Positions 16,844 to 24,577 are shown, numbered from the stretch's first letter. The stretch is DNA of 47,674 nt from an uncultured Tenacibaculum sp. (GCA_937922085.1 CAKZVD010000103.1:1-47674); one strand, 5' to 3'. Notes: generated by a model from the letters alone, not told the origin. Translations and numbers: made by a program.

Positions 16844-17425
16844 TTATTTCAATTCTAAATCTACTACTAAATCAAACTCATCGTAGATTGCTTTATCTTT
16901 TAAATTATCAAAGAAAGTAGAAGAGCCATACTTAACATTAAAATCAGTTCTATCTATTTTTAAAGATGCAGTTGCTTTATTCCCATAAATAGAGATATTA
17001 AAATTCACATTCTTTGTAATTCCTTTAATTGTTAATTTACCTTTTACTTTATAAGAGTTTTTTCCTGTCGATTTTACCTTTGTAAAAACTAAACTAGATG
17101 TTGTAAATTTTTGTACTCCAAAAAAATCATCTGACTTTAAGTGTCCTTCTAATTTATTTTTATAATCTCCAGATAAATCTAAAGAACTTATAGTTGTCAT
17201 ATCAATAATAACACTACCTCCAGAAAGTTGTGTATCTTCAAAAGTTAAAAAACCAGATTTAATATCGATCTTTCCATTATGTGACCCTGTTACTTTATAT
17301 CCTTTCCAAGCTACTGAACTACTTTGTGTCGCTATTTCTTTTTTACTTTTTTTAATTGGTGTAAAAGAAAATGTCATTAATGTAATTACCAATAAACCTA
17401 AGATATTCTTAATTGATTTTTTCAT
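16844..17425 (-). CDS. YceI family lipid-binding-like periplasmic protein
   Basis: 193 residues. A signal peptide of about 25 residues is followed by the YceI lipocalin-like beta-barrel: SVAWKGYKVTGSHNGKIDIKSG, GGSVIIDMTTI, LKSDDFFGVQKF and the final FDLVVDLEL. Members bind isoprenoid chains such as polyisoprenyl pyrophosphate or ubiquinone-like molecules in the periplasm. It lies 83 bp downstream of a Crp-like regulator on the same strand, a pairing that suggests regulation by that protein. Confidence 0.92.
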   Translation of the reverse strand: MKKSIKNILGLLVITLMTFSFTPIKKSKKEIATQSSSVAWKGYKVTGSHNGKIDIKSGFLTFEDTQLSGGSVIIDMTTISSLDLSGDYKNKLEGHLKSDDFFGVQKFTTSSLVFTKVKSTGKNSYKVKGKLTIKGITKNVNFNISIYGNKATASLKIDRTDFNVKYGSSTFFDNLKDKAIYDEFDLVVDLELK

Positions 17426-17508
17426 GTTATTGTGTTTAAAAATTATATTACAAATTTCTACAACCTCTTTAACTTGAAAAATAAACTAGATTATTAAATG
17501 AAGTTAAA

Positions 17509-18102
17509 CTAGTTTAATTTTGCCTCTGTTTTTAGAATCTGACTTTTAATTTTACTTAAAAATTCTTTAGTAATTCCTAAATAAGATGCAATCATATATT
17601 GGGGAATTCTTTGTTCTATTTCAGGGTAACTTTCTTTAAAAATTAAATATCTTTCTTTAGCTGTTTTACTGAAGTTTCTAACTATCCGTTTTTGTGATGC
17701 TACTAAAGCTCTTTCTGTTATCTTTCTAAAAAAACGTTCTAGTTTGGGTATTTCTTCATATAAATCTTCAATAATAGCATACTCTAATTGTATAAGGCTT
17801 GTGTTTTCTATACATTGAACATTATAATCGGCTGGTGTTTGAGTTATAAAACTTCCCATGTCAGATGCCCACCAATTTTCTACAGAAAACATTACAACAT
17901 GTTCTTGCCCGTCATTATCTAGGTAATACGCTTTTGTACATCCTTTAATTATAAAGTTTACATGTTTACAAACATCTCCTTGCTGAACTACATATTGATC
18001 TTTAAGATAGGTTCTGATCTTAACTTTCTCTTTAAGAATAACTTCTTCTTCTAAAGTTAAATGAACTACTTGGTTTATATAATTAATTAATAGGTTTTTC
18101 AT
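17509..18102 (-). CDS. Crp/Fnr family transcriptional regulator
   Basis: 197 residues: a cyclic-nucleotide-binding beta-roll (about 20-115; QQGDVCKHVNFIIKGCTKAY) followed by a helical linker and a C-terminal winged helix (about 140-190; IPQYMIASYLGITKEFLSKIKSQ). The Arg and Glu that hold cAMP in E. coli CRP are not evident, so the ligand is unknown. It is similar in layout to the regulator at 21104. It lies between the DUF4287/DUF5655 gene and yceI on the same strand. Confidence 0.9.
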   Translation of the reverse strand: MKNLLINYINQVVHLTLEEEVILKEKVKIRTYLKDQYVVQQGDVCKHVNFIIKGCTKAYYLDNDGQEHVVMFSVENWWASDMGSFITQTPADYNVQCIENTSLIQLEYAIIEDLYEEIPKLERFFRKITERALVASQKRIVRNFSKTAKERYLIFKESYPEIEQRIPQYMIASYLGITKEFLSKIKSQILKTEAKLN

Positions 18103-18156
18103 AAAACATCTAAAATTAAATATTTTTAAGAGAATAATCTATTACCCAAATGTTTT

Positions 18157-18699
18157 TTAAACAGATTTTTCATACGCTTCCTTAATCCATTTTTTTAATT
18201 CTTCATCTACTTCTACTAAAGTAGATAACTTAACTCTGTGTGTACACATAGTTCCAAATGGTCCTGAGTTTTCTAACCTACCTACAATTTCTTTATCTTT
18301 TAGTTTAAAACCTAGATCAATTCTCGTTTTTGTTGCGGGTTTTATTAAAACAAATTGTTTTTTTCTTATAATACTTACACTTCCTTTTTTAGGTGTTATT
18401 ACTACATCTGTTCCCAATGTTTTAATATACTTTATTAATTCGCTATATAAGGGTAACAATCCTTCTTTTCCTTTATATTGAAGTGTTATTAAATCTTCGG
18501 AAGATGAATTCTCTTCTTTTGAAAGTGTTACAATTGTATTTGCAAATCCATGAGTAACTTGATGTTCTGTTTTTAAATATTTTACTCCTTCAGAATGTTT
18601 TGCAAAAGATTTCTCTTTTAAAACAACCTTCCATTCTTCTAATGATTTCCCTGTTTTTTCAGGCATATTAGCAATCATTGTTTGTAATGCTTTATCCAT
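18157..18699 (-). CDS. DUF4287 plus DUF5655 domain protein
   Basis: 180 residues. The first 60 (MPEKTGKSLEEWKVVLKE, then the HQVTHGFANTIV region) match DUF4287, a small helical domain. The rest (DLITLQYKGKEGLLPLYSELIKYI, VSIIRKKQFVLIKPATKTRIDLGFKL) matches DUF5655, an uncharacterised alpha/beta domain often joined to it. It is cytosolic, with unknown function. It lies 54 bp upstream of the Crp-like gene on the same strand, so the two are probably cotranscribed. Confidence 0.85.
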   Translation of the reverse strand: MDKALQTMIANMPEKTGKSLEEWKVVLKEKSFAKHSEGVKYLKTEHQVTHGFANTIVTLSKEENSSSEDLITLQYKGKEGLLPLYSELIKYIKTLGTDVVITPKKGSVSIIRKKQFVLIKPATKTRIDLGFKLKDKEIVGRLENSGPFGTMCTHRVKLSTLVEVDEELKKWIKEAYEKSV

Positions 18700-18828
18700 A
18701 ATTTATAAAATTTTAGAATTAAAATTTCACATTAAAACTTTAACAAAGGGTTTAAATCTAAGGAGGGTCGGAAGATTTATTTTAGAGTTAATCTATTTAT
18801 TTTGTGCTATTATTTACAACCTTGTAAT

Positions 18829-18948
18829 TGTCACTTAGAGTGAATTTTCAGTAGAAAATTGTATCGAGAAGCGATAATTACAAAACTAAAATAAGGTTCT
18901 CGATGCAAATTTTCTTTGTTTCTATTCGAAAAATCACTCGAACTAACA
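18829..18948. repeat. Long imperfect inverted repeat (MITE-like) in a 381-bp spacer
   Basis: In the gene-free stretch 18700-19080, the sequence can fold on itself: GAGTGAATTTTC with GAAAAATCACTC, AGAAAATT with AATTTTCT, and TATCGAGAA with TTCTCGATG. The outer ends are TGTCACTT and CTAACA. Related-looking starts occur near 1668 and 24709. A half copy of the CAATGGG palindrome lies just before it, near 18740. It is probably a degenerate, non-autonomous repeat. No gene is visible in the spacer. Confidence 0.6.
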
Positions 18949-19023
18949 TCCTTTTTATATCAATAAACATCTTAAAAACAACCATTAATTTCTTTCAACT
19001 ACTCCTAGATTTCCTTTGAATTT

Positions 19024-19063
19024 AAATCAATTTAAGAAAAAAATATTTTCCTTAAATTGATTT
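19024..19063 (-). terminator. Hairpin downstream of aqpZ
   Basis: AAATCAATTTAAG pairs perfectly with CTTAAATTGATTT (13 bp, 14-base loop) just 18 bases after the aqpZ stop. The T-run after it is poor, but no other terminator is seen. Confidence 0.55.
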
Positions 19064-19080
19064 TTAAATATGTTTTTTAA

Positions 19081-19767
19081 TTACTCATTCTCAGGAGACA
19101 TAAATTTATAGGTGATTCCTGCTAAAATAGCTCCTACAATTGGTGCTACCCAGAATAACCATAATTGTTGTAAAGCCCAACCACCAGCAAAAATAGCTTG
19201 ACTTGTACTTCTTGCAGGGTTTACAGAAGTGTTTGTTACTGGTATACTAATTAAATGAATTAAGACCAAACCTAAACCAATTGCTAAACCAGCAAAACCA
19301 GCAGGTGCTTTTGAATGTGTAGCTCCTAAAATAATGATTAAGAACATAAAAGTCATTACTATTTCTGTAACTAAAGCCGAAAACATGTCATATCCTCCTG
19401 GTGAGTTTTTCCCATAACCATTTGCAGCAAAATCACCAACCTCAAATCCTGACTTACCACTGGCTATTAAATATAAAATACCTGCTCCTGCAATTCCTCC
19501 TAAAACTTGGGCCATAATATAAGAAGGAAGTTCTTTTGCATCAAAACGACCTCCCATCCATAAACCTATAGATACTGCTGGGTTTAAGTGGCAACCAGAA
19601 ATATGTCCTATTGCATAAGCCATTGTTACTACTGTTAAACCAAAAGCTAATGACACTCCTACAAAGCCAATTCCTAAATCAGGATACGCTGCTGCTAAAA
19701 CTGCACTTCCACAACCTCCTAATACCAACCATAGGGTTCCAATAAATTCTGCTACTAATTTTTTCAT
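19081..19767 (-). CDS. aqpZ: Aquaporin Z, water channel
   Basis: 228 residues, six membrane helices and two half-helices. The two NPA motifs are at residues 62-64 (HLNPAVS) and 183-185 (VNPARS). The selectivity-filter residues Phe43, His171, Thr180 and Arg186 correspond to the water-specific set of E. coli AqpZ (Phe, His, Thr, Arg) rather than to a glycerol facilitator. It acts in the inner membrane in water flux during osmotic change, which suits a marine organism. It is transcribed alone. Confidence 0.96.
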   Translation of the reverse strand: MKKLVAEFIGTLWLVLGGCGSAVLAAAYPDLGIGFVGVSLAFGLTVVTMAYAIGHISGCHLNPAVSIGLWMGGRFDAKELPSYIMAQVLGGIAGAGILYLIASGKSGFEVGDFAANGYGKNSPGGYDMFSALVTEIVMTFMFLIIILGATHSKAPAGFAGLAIGLGLVLIHLISIPVTNTSVNPARSTSQAIFAGGWALQQLWLFWVAPIVGAILAGITYKFMSPENE

Positions 19768-19880
19768 TTTTTGTTATTTTTGATTAATTGTTAGATTCCT
19801 AAATTTAAGAATTTAGTTTTAAAATATTGTAGTAGAATGGTAGTTAGACTTCTAAGTTAACTAAAAAAACAAAAAGACAC

Positions 19881-20222
19881 CTAGTAAAGCTTCATAACTT
19901 CATTAAAAATAGCATGAATTTTATCTATTGAAATATCCTCATTAGGATTCACCATAAATAATGAGGTAAAAGTTCGATCTCCATTAATTAAATCTGAATG
20001 ATTAATTTGAACTCCTTTTCCTATAGCTATATATGGCGTTTGTGTTTTCTTTTCAACCCATAAATAACAAAATATTTGTTTTTTATATAAAAAACAAGGA
20101 AGTCTGTAATACCATTTATGTTCAAAATCTAAATGATAATTTTGAATAATACTTTTAAGAGCAATTAAACAACTTTTTACAGGTTCTTCTTTTTCAAAAT
20201 AAAATGATTCTAAGGGGTTCAT
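19881..20222 (-). CDS. DUF1801 (YdhG-like) domain protein
   Basis: 113 residues, cytosolic. The pattern ALKSIIQNYHLDFEHKWYYR, then PCFLYKKQIFCYLWVEKKTQTPYIAI and a C-terminal EDISIDKIHAIFNEVMKLY, matches the DUF1801/YdhG family, whose members resemble small iron-chaperone frataxin-like folds. The function is not established. It is a single gene with no clear partner. Confidence 0.8.
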   Translation of the reverse strand: MNPLESFYFEKEEPVKSCLIALKSIIQNYHLDFEHKWYYRLPCFLYKKQIFCYLWVEKKTQTPYIAIGKGVQINHSDLINGDRTFTSLFMVNPNEDISIDKIHAIFNEVMKLY

Positions 20223-20261
20223 TATTTATATCTCATTAAAGCTTTACCAATATAAACCAAA

Positions 20262-20295
20262 CATCCGATTAAGAAATTTATTTCTTAATCGGATG
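20262..20295 (-). terminator. Strong hairpin after the Hsp31-like gene
   Basis: CATCCGATTAAGAAA pairs perfectly with TTTCTTAATCGGATG around a four-base loop TTTA. It is 58 bases downstream of the stop at 20354 and separates that gene from the DUF1801 gene. Confidence 0.7.
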
Positions 20296-20353
20296 AATTT
20301 AATTCTACTTTTAAAGTATATAGAATTAATATATTATATTTAGTTTTATATGT

Positions 20354-21028
20354 TTATAACTGTTTTAATAAATGTTCAGCAACCAATTCAGATGATGCTG
20401 GATTTTGACCTGTAATTAAATTTCCATCTTCAACAGCATAAGGATGCCAATCTGCTACTTTTGTATAACTTCCTCCATTTTCTTGTAACATATTTTCCAC
20501 TAAAAAAGGAACAATACTTGTAAGTTGTACAGCATCTTCTTCTGTATTACTAAAACCTGTTACATTTTTTCCTTCTACAAGAGATTTCCCTGCTACTTTT
20601 GTGTTTTTAAATACTGCTGGTGCATGACAAACTGCTGCTACTGGTTTATTATTCGTGTAAAACTCTTCTATTAAACGAGTAGAGTTTTTATCTTCTGCTA
20701 AATCCCATAAAGGCCCATGACCTCCTGGATAAAAGACAGCATCATAATCTGCTTCTTTAATATTTTCTAAAACAAGTGTATTTGCTAATTTTTCTTGAAG
20801 CTCATTATCTTTATTAAATCGATCTGTAGCAGGTGTTTGAAAATCTGGCAATTCACTACTAGGATCAATAGGAGGCTGCCCTCCTTTAGGTGAAGCTAAT
20901 GTAATTGCTACATTATTATCTGCTAAATAGTAATAAGGAGAAGCAAATTCTTCTACCCAAAAACCTGTTTTTTTATCAGTGTTTCCTAATTTATCGTGAC
21001 TGGTTAATACAAATAGTACTTTTTTCAT
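20354..21028 (-). CDS. DJ-1/PfpI superfamily protein, Hsp31-like
   Basis: 224 residues without a signal peptide. It matches the Hsp31/HchA-like branch: KTGFWVEEFASPYYYLADN with Glu26, YDAVFYPGGHGP, and AAVCHAPAVF with nucleophile Cys134 and His135. Members are reported as glyoxalase III or protein/nucleotide deglycase and as holding chaperones in methylglyoxal stress. It lies 75 bp downstream of a Crp-like gene on the same strand, so it may be part of that stress locus. Confidence 0.88.
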   Translation of the reverse strand: MKKVLFVLTSHDKLGNTDKKTGFWVEEFASPYYYLADNNVAITLASPKGGQPPIDPSSELPDFQTPATDRFNKDNELQEKLANTLVLENIKEADYDAVFYPGGHGPLWDLAEDKNSTRLIEEFYTNNKPVAAVCHAPAVFKNTKVAGKSLVEGKNVTGFSNTEEDAVQLTSIVPFLVENMLQENGGSYTKVADWHPYAVEDGNLITGQNPASSELVAEHLLKQL

Positions 21029-21103
21029 AATTATGAGGCTTTATTGTTTTACAACAAAATTACTGCTCTTTATTTTCATAAAAAATGATGTATGGTAAGA
21101 AAA

Positions 21104-21625
21104 CTAATTCTTAATAATTTCTTTTCTTATTCTACTTAAACTCTCTGTAGTAATTCCTAAATAAGATGCTATATGATAGTTTTTAAGGTGTTTTTCTATG
21201 TCTGGATACATTTTTAAAAAACTTAAATACCTTTCTTTTGCTGTATCTGTAAGATTTGCTAGTATTCTTATCTCTTGTCTTACAAATGCCTTTTCTATTT
21301 TTCTTCTAAAAAAACGTTCTATTTTAGGTATTTCATCATAAATTAACTGTAAATCACTTCTTTTTATTTTATATAAAGTAGCATCTTTAATACACTCAAT
21401 ATTAAAAACAGTTTCTTTTCTTCCAAAATAACCTATATAATCGCTTATCCACCAATCTTTAATTGCGAATTGAATCGTGTATTCTTTTCCTAATTCGTCT
21501 GTATGATATGTTCGCAAGCATCCGTTTAATAAATAATATTGATGCTCAATTTTTTCTTCTTGCTTAACTAAAACTTCATTCTTTTTCACATGTACTGTAG
21601 TTAACTTTTCAGTTATAAAAAGCAC
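21104..21625 (-). CDS. Crp/Fnr family regulator with an unclear start
   Basis: 173 residues from the first usable start, a GTG at 21625. The protein has the cNMP-binding roll and a C-terminal winged helix (HIASYLGITTESLSRIRKEII). The same frame stays open upstream to about 21730, and those codons (STIIELFKGVNLSQSE just before the GTG) align with the N-terminus of the paralogue at 17509. So about 20-30 true residues seem to lie before the GTG, but no ATG, GTG or TTG exists there. The extension overlaps the end of the sigma factor gene. Either a rare start codon or coupled re-initiation is used, or the gene is slightly truncated. Confidence 0.8.
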   Translation of the reverse strand: MLFITEKLTTVHVKKNEVLVKQEEKIEHQYYLLNGCLRTYHTDELGKEYTIQFAIKDWWISDYIGYFGRKETVFNIECIKDATLYKIKRSDLQLIYDEIPKIERFFRRKIEKAFVRQEIRILANLTDTAKERYLSFLKMYPDIEKHLKNYHIASYLGITTESLSRIRKEIIKN

Positions 21626-21710
21626 TTCTGATTGAGATAGATTTACTCCTTTAAATAATTCTATTATTGTACTTGTGTCTATATTTGTAGTATCGATAAT
21701 TTCTAGCGTG

Positions 21711-22259
21711 TTAATTACAAACTTTACAGTCTTTTTTTTCTTTTAATTCACCTACTAATTTTCCTTTTTCATTTAACTTATAACCACAACAATCCATAAA
21801 CCCTTGCGCAATCATTTTCCTTGCTCTCTGTATTTGTGATTTTATAGTAGATAAAGGCAAATTTAATTGATTTGCTATTTCTAGCTGTTTCATTCCTTTA
21901 ATATCTGATAAAAACAAAGGTGTTCTATATTTTTTAGGTAAGTTTTTTATAATACCTCCTAAACAATCTTTTTCACTATGCGAATAATCTTCGAAAACTT
22001 CGATATCCATATTAAATTCTGAGATCAGAACTTTCTTTTTTTTACTTTTAAAGTAGTCCATTACTACATTTCTAGCAATCGTAAATATCCATGATTTTAA
22101 TTTAGCTTCTTCTTTTAAACTATCTAACTTAGTATGTATTCTTATAAAAACATCCTGTAAAATATCATCTGCAATTGTTTCTTCTTTTACTTTACTTAGA
22201 ATAAACTGCTTTAAATCTTTTTGATATGTACTCCATACTTCTTGTGTTGTCATAACCAT
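21711..22259 (-). CDS. sigZ: ECF-type RNA polymerase sigma factor, SigZ-like, with Cys-rich tail
   Basis: 182 residues. Sigma region 2 (ADDILQDVFIRIHTKLDSLK, then LKSWIFTIARNVVMDYFKSK) and region 4 (KYRTPLFLSDIKGMKQLEIANQLNLPLSTIKSQIQRARK) are complete. The tail has Cys157-Cys158 and, at the very end, Cys178 and Cys181 (CKVC), four cysteines able to bind a metal or sense redox state. No anti-sigma gene is adjacent. It follows a metallothionein-like gene after a terminator hairpin and overlaps the extended frame of the Crp-like gene. A second Met at residue 3 is an alternative start. Confidence 0.88.
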   Translation of the reverse strand: MVMTTQEVWSTYQKDLKQFILSKVKEETIADDILQDVFIRIHTKLDSLKEEAKLKSWIFTIARNVVMDYFKSKKKKVLISEFNMDIEVFEDYSHSEKDCLGGIIKNLPKKYRTPLFLSDIKGMKQLEIANQLNLPLSTIKSQIQRARKMIAQGFMDCCGYKLNEKGKLVGELKEKKDCKVCN

Positions 22260-22269
22260 ATAAATGTAT

Positions 22270-22312
22270 AAAAAAAGTCATTCATAAACTAGATATTTTA
22301 GCTTATGAATGA
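22270..22312 (-). terminator. Terminator or attenuator between the metallothionein and sigma genes
   Basis: On the minus strand, TCATTCATAAGCTA pairs with TAGTTTATGAATGA, followed by seven T. It lies between the metallothionein stop (22321) and the sigma start (22259). It should end most transcripts of the small gene, with some read-through serving the sigma gene. Confidence 0.8.
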
Positions 22313-22320
22313 TTTTAATA

Positions 22321-22425
22321 TTAACAATTGCAATTACTGCAAGTACAGCTTTCACAAGTACAATTTGCACAACTTCCTGCCTTACATCCTTCACAATTAC
22401 AACTGCATTCATTTTTATGTTTCAT
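22321..22425 (-). CDS. Metallothionein-like Cys-rich peptide
   Basis: A 34-residue frame with 11 cysteines, mostly as CxC and CxxC pairs: it starts MKHKNECSCNCEGC and ends SNCNC. This density of Cys is typical of metallothioneins and similar metal-sequestering peptides. It has no aromatic residues and little else. It is flanked upstream by a promoter-like motif (22454-22480) and downstream by a terminator, so it can be a discrete small transcription unit. It probably binds zinc, cadmium or copper in the cytosol. I do not recognise the exact family. Confidence 0.82.
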   Translation of the reverse strand: MKHKNECSCNCEGCKAGSCANCTCESCTCSNCNC

Positions 22426-22453
22426 AATAATTCTATTTAAAATTCATTTAATA

Positions 22454-22480
22454 GACTTCTAATAGTTTAAAAAGATGCAA
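22454..22480 (-). promoter_or_regulatory. Candidate ECF sigma promoter of the metallothionein gene
   Basis: Minus strand: TTGCATC, 17 bases, GTC. The first 11 bases (TTGCATCTTTT), TATTA in the spacer and AGTC are identical to the motif in front of the DUF3703 gene at 22840-22866, with the same spacing. The layout (-35-like block, 16-17 bp, GTC at -10) is typical for ECF sigma factors, and such a factor is encoded next door. It lacks the TAnnTTTG box. The -10 block is about 28 bases before the ATG. Confidence 0.65.
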
Positions 22481-22484
22481 AATT

Positions 22485-22820
22485 TTAAAAATATTTTTGA
22501 AGTTCTTTTCTTATAGGCATTGGTTTTACTGAAGAAACATTTGTTCCTCCAGTATTTCCTTTTGGAACCCAAATTAAAGTACATAGTACAGAGACTATAA
22601 TCCTAAATAACTGACCTATTATTTCTTTATTTTTTTTCTTTTTAACAGCATACATTAACATCCAAAAATGAGAAAGTACATGTCTTATAAAATACTTTTG
22701 ACCTAAAACATGAGCATTTTCAAAATGATAAAAAGCATTTCTATAACTTTCCTCTTTTAAATAAAGTACTCCTAATTTTAATTGGTTATAAAATGCTTGT
22801 TTTCTTATTAGTTTAATCAT
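22485..22820 (-). CDS. DUF3703 family protein
   Basis: 111 residues. AFYHFENAHVLGQKYFIRHVLSHFWML, then a hydrophobic stretch and VPKGNTGGTNVSSVKPMPI, match DUF3703, a small family that I recall from heavy-metal resistance gene neighbourhoods. One probable membrane helix (about 70-85) is present. The conserved His residues in HVLGQ...RHVLSHFW could bind metal. It lies just upstream of the metallothionein-like gene and shares its promoter motif, so a metal-related role is a reasonable inference. Confidence 0.8.
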   Translation of the reverse strand: MIKLIRKQAFYNQLKLGVLYLKEESYRNAFYHFENAHVLGQKYFIRHVLSHFWMLMYAVKKKKNKEIIGQLFRIIVSVLCTLIWVPKGNTGGTNVSSVKPMPIRKELQKYF

Positions 22821-22839
22821 ATTTAAAGATTTTAAACAT

Positions 22840-22866
22840 GACTATTAATAAGACTAAAAGATGCAA
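22840..22866 (-). promoter_or_regulatory. Candidate ECF sigma promoter of the DUF3703 gene
   Basis: Minus strand: TTGCATC (22866-22860), 17 bases, GTC (22842-22840), matching the copy at 22454-22480 in both blocks and in spacing. It ends 19 bases before the DUF3703 ATG. Confidence 0.65.
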
Positions 22867-22879
22867 TCTTATTTCAAAT

Positions 22880-23368
22880 TTATTTTGATTTTACAGGATT
22901 TAAAATGTCCTCAAAATATTTTTCCCATTTTCCATTTTCCTTTTTCTCTCCATATTCATGAAACTCTCCTTTGTCAGTTTTGGTAAATGTTAATCTTCTA
23001 TTTTCATTAAAATAAACTATAAAGTTTCCATCTTCATAAGTTCCTTTATATCCTTTTTTATTTCCTTTTTTTGAAAACGGATAATAATAATATTTTTTTT
23101 CTTTACTATTATAACTTACAATCGTATGCAATGCTATCCAAGGAGATTTTACATCTAAAACTAAAAGGTTACCATCCATTATATAACGAACTTTTTCTGT
23201 AACCTCTACTTGTTTTTTTCCATTTTTACTATATGAAATTGAAGTTCCTTTCCAATCTCCTGTCATAAATGACAATTTACTTAAAGCTTCTTTTTCTTCT
23301 TTTTGCGCATTCGTTGATGTAGAAATTAATACCAAAAAAGTAACTAAAGAAATAATAAGATGTTTCAT
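22880..23368 (-). CDS. Secreted DUF1579-like protein of unknown function
   Basis: 162 residues with a signal peptide (cleavage after TNAQ). The mature part has the lipocalin-like pattern of DUF1579 proteins: LSFMTGDWKGTSISYSKNGK, YIMDGNLLVLDV, LHTIVSYNSKEKKYYYYPF. It is rich in Lys and Tyr. It is probably a periplasmic beta-barrel binding a small ligand. The function is unknown. It lies downstream of the SDR gene on the same strand. Confidence 0.7.
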   Translation of the reverse strand: MKHLIISLVTFLVLISTSTNAQKEEKEALSKLSFMTGDWKGTSISYSKNGKKQVEVTEKVRYIMDGNLLVLDVKSPWIALHTIVSYNSKEKKYYYYPFSKKGNKKGYKGTYEDGNFIVYFNENRRLTFTKTDKGEFHEYGEKKENGKWEKYFEDILNPVKSK

Positions 23369-23419
23369 AAAAATTTAGATTTAATAGAAAAGTCGTTTTT
23401 AATTAGAATCCTTACCTTT

Positions 23420-24094
23420 TTACCATGGTAAATTAGTTTGAGCTTCAACATCCCAAAACACACCACTTGTAAAATTTGTATTCACAAAATTGAAAATTCT
23501 TTTTGCTGATTCTTCTGTTGTTATTCGTCCATTAACAATATTATCTTTTGCTATTGTTGTTTTTACCCAACCCGGATGAATAGATGCTACCTTTATTTTA
23601 TTTTTTAATCTGTTTGCAAGTATTTTTGTAAACATATTAAGTGCACTTTTAGACATGCGGTAGGCTACAGAATCGGTTCTTTCACAAATATCTAAAGCCC
23701 CCATTTTTGAAGAAACATTAACTATTTTTCCGTTTTCACTTATGAGATCGATTAAAGGTTCTGTAAAAAAGACTGTTCCTGTTACATTAATTTCAAATGT
23801 TTCTCTAAAAGATTTCAAATCGGGACGTGGAGTATCTAAATCGGGTCCAATTCCAGCATTATTTATTAAAACATCAATATGATTAAACTTTTCTTTTATT
23901 TCATCATGTGCCTTTTCAATGCTTGAAGTATTAGATAAGTCTAATTTTAAAGAATAAAAGGTATCATTTTCAAAACCTTCTATTTTTCCATTTCTAGAAG
24001 CTCCTATTACATAAAAACCTTTACTTAACATTTTCTTTGCTAAAGCGTAGCCAATTCCTCTACTTGCACCTGTTATTAAAACAACTTTATTCAT
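23420..24094 (-). CDS. Short-chain dehydrogenase/reductase
   Basis: 224 residues, classical SDR. TGASRGIG at 8-15 binds NAD(P), LINNAGIG is the structural motif, NVSSKMGAL gives the catalytic Ser and YRMSKSALN the Tyr-x-x-x-Lys pair. Such proteins oxidise or reduce small alcohols, aldehydes or ketones. The substrate cannot be inferred. It begins 12 bp downstream of the FKBP gene's stop, so the two form an operon. Confidence 0.92.
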   Translation of the reverse strand: MNKVVLITGASRGIGYALAKKMLSKGFYVIGASRNGKIEGFENDTFYSLKLDLSNTSSIEKAHDEIKEKFNHIDVLINNAGIGPDLDTPRPDLKSFRETFEINVTGTVFFTEPLIDLISENGKIVNVSSKMGALDICERTDSVAYRMSKSALNMFTKILANRLKNKIKVASIHPGWVKTTIAKDNIVNGRITTEESAKRIFNFVNTNFTSGVFWDVEAQTNLPW

Positions 24095-24106
24095 CTTGTT
24101 TTAAAA

Positions 24107-24577
24107 TTATTTTATTTCTAATAACTTTACATCAAAGACTAATACTGATCCTCCTGGAATTCCTCTAAAATCTGAGCTTCCGTACCCTAATTTTGAAGGC
24201 ACTAACAAAATTCCATTACCTCCTTCTTTAAAATAAGTAATTCCTTCTGTCCAACCTGCTATTACTTGTTGTAAATTAAAAGTGATACCATTAGAATCAC
24301 TTTCATCAAAAGTATTGCCATTTAAGAAATAACCTTTATATGCTACAGTAACATCTGAACTTACCGTTGGTCTATTTCCAGTTCCTTCATTTTCTATTAC
24401 ATAATATAATCCTGTATCACTTTTTTTAGCATCTAAATTGTTTTCATTTATGTATTTAAGAATATCTTCCTCGTTTTGTACTGTATAATCAATATCGTTA
24501 TCATCAGTAATTTCATCATTACTATCAATACAAGAAATAAAAAGAATTATAAATAATGCGTATAAATATGTTTTCAT
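24107..24577 (-). CDS. FKBP-type peptidyl-prolyl cis-trans isomerase, lipoprotein
   Basis: 156 residues. The start MKTYLYALFIILFISC is a lipoprotein signal with Cys16. An acidic linker (DSNDEITDDNDIDYTVQ) precedes the FKBP domain: VTVAYKGYFLNGNTFDES, QVIAGWTEGITYFKEGGNG, LVPSKLGYGSSDFRGIPGGSVLVFDVKLLEI. It should catalyse proline isomerisation during folding of envelope proteins. This size and the single domain match the gliding-motility-associated PPIase relatives of flavobacteria, but it is not adjacent to gld genes. Confidence 0.9.
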   Translation of the reverse strand: MKTYLYALFIILFISCIDSNDEITDDNDIDYTVQNEEDILKYINENNLDAKKSDTGLYYVIENEGTGNRPTVSSDVTVAYKGYFLNGNTFDESDSNGITFNLQQVIAGWTEGITYFKEGGNGILLVPSKLGYGSSDFRGIPGGSVLVFDVKLLEIK

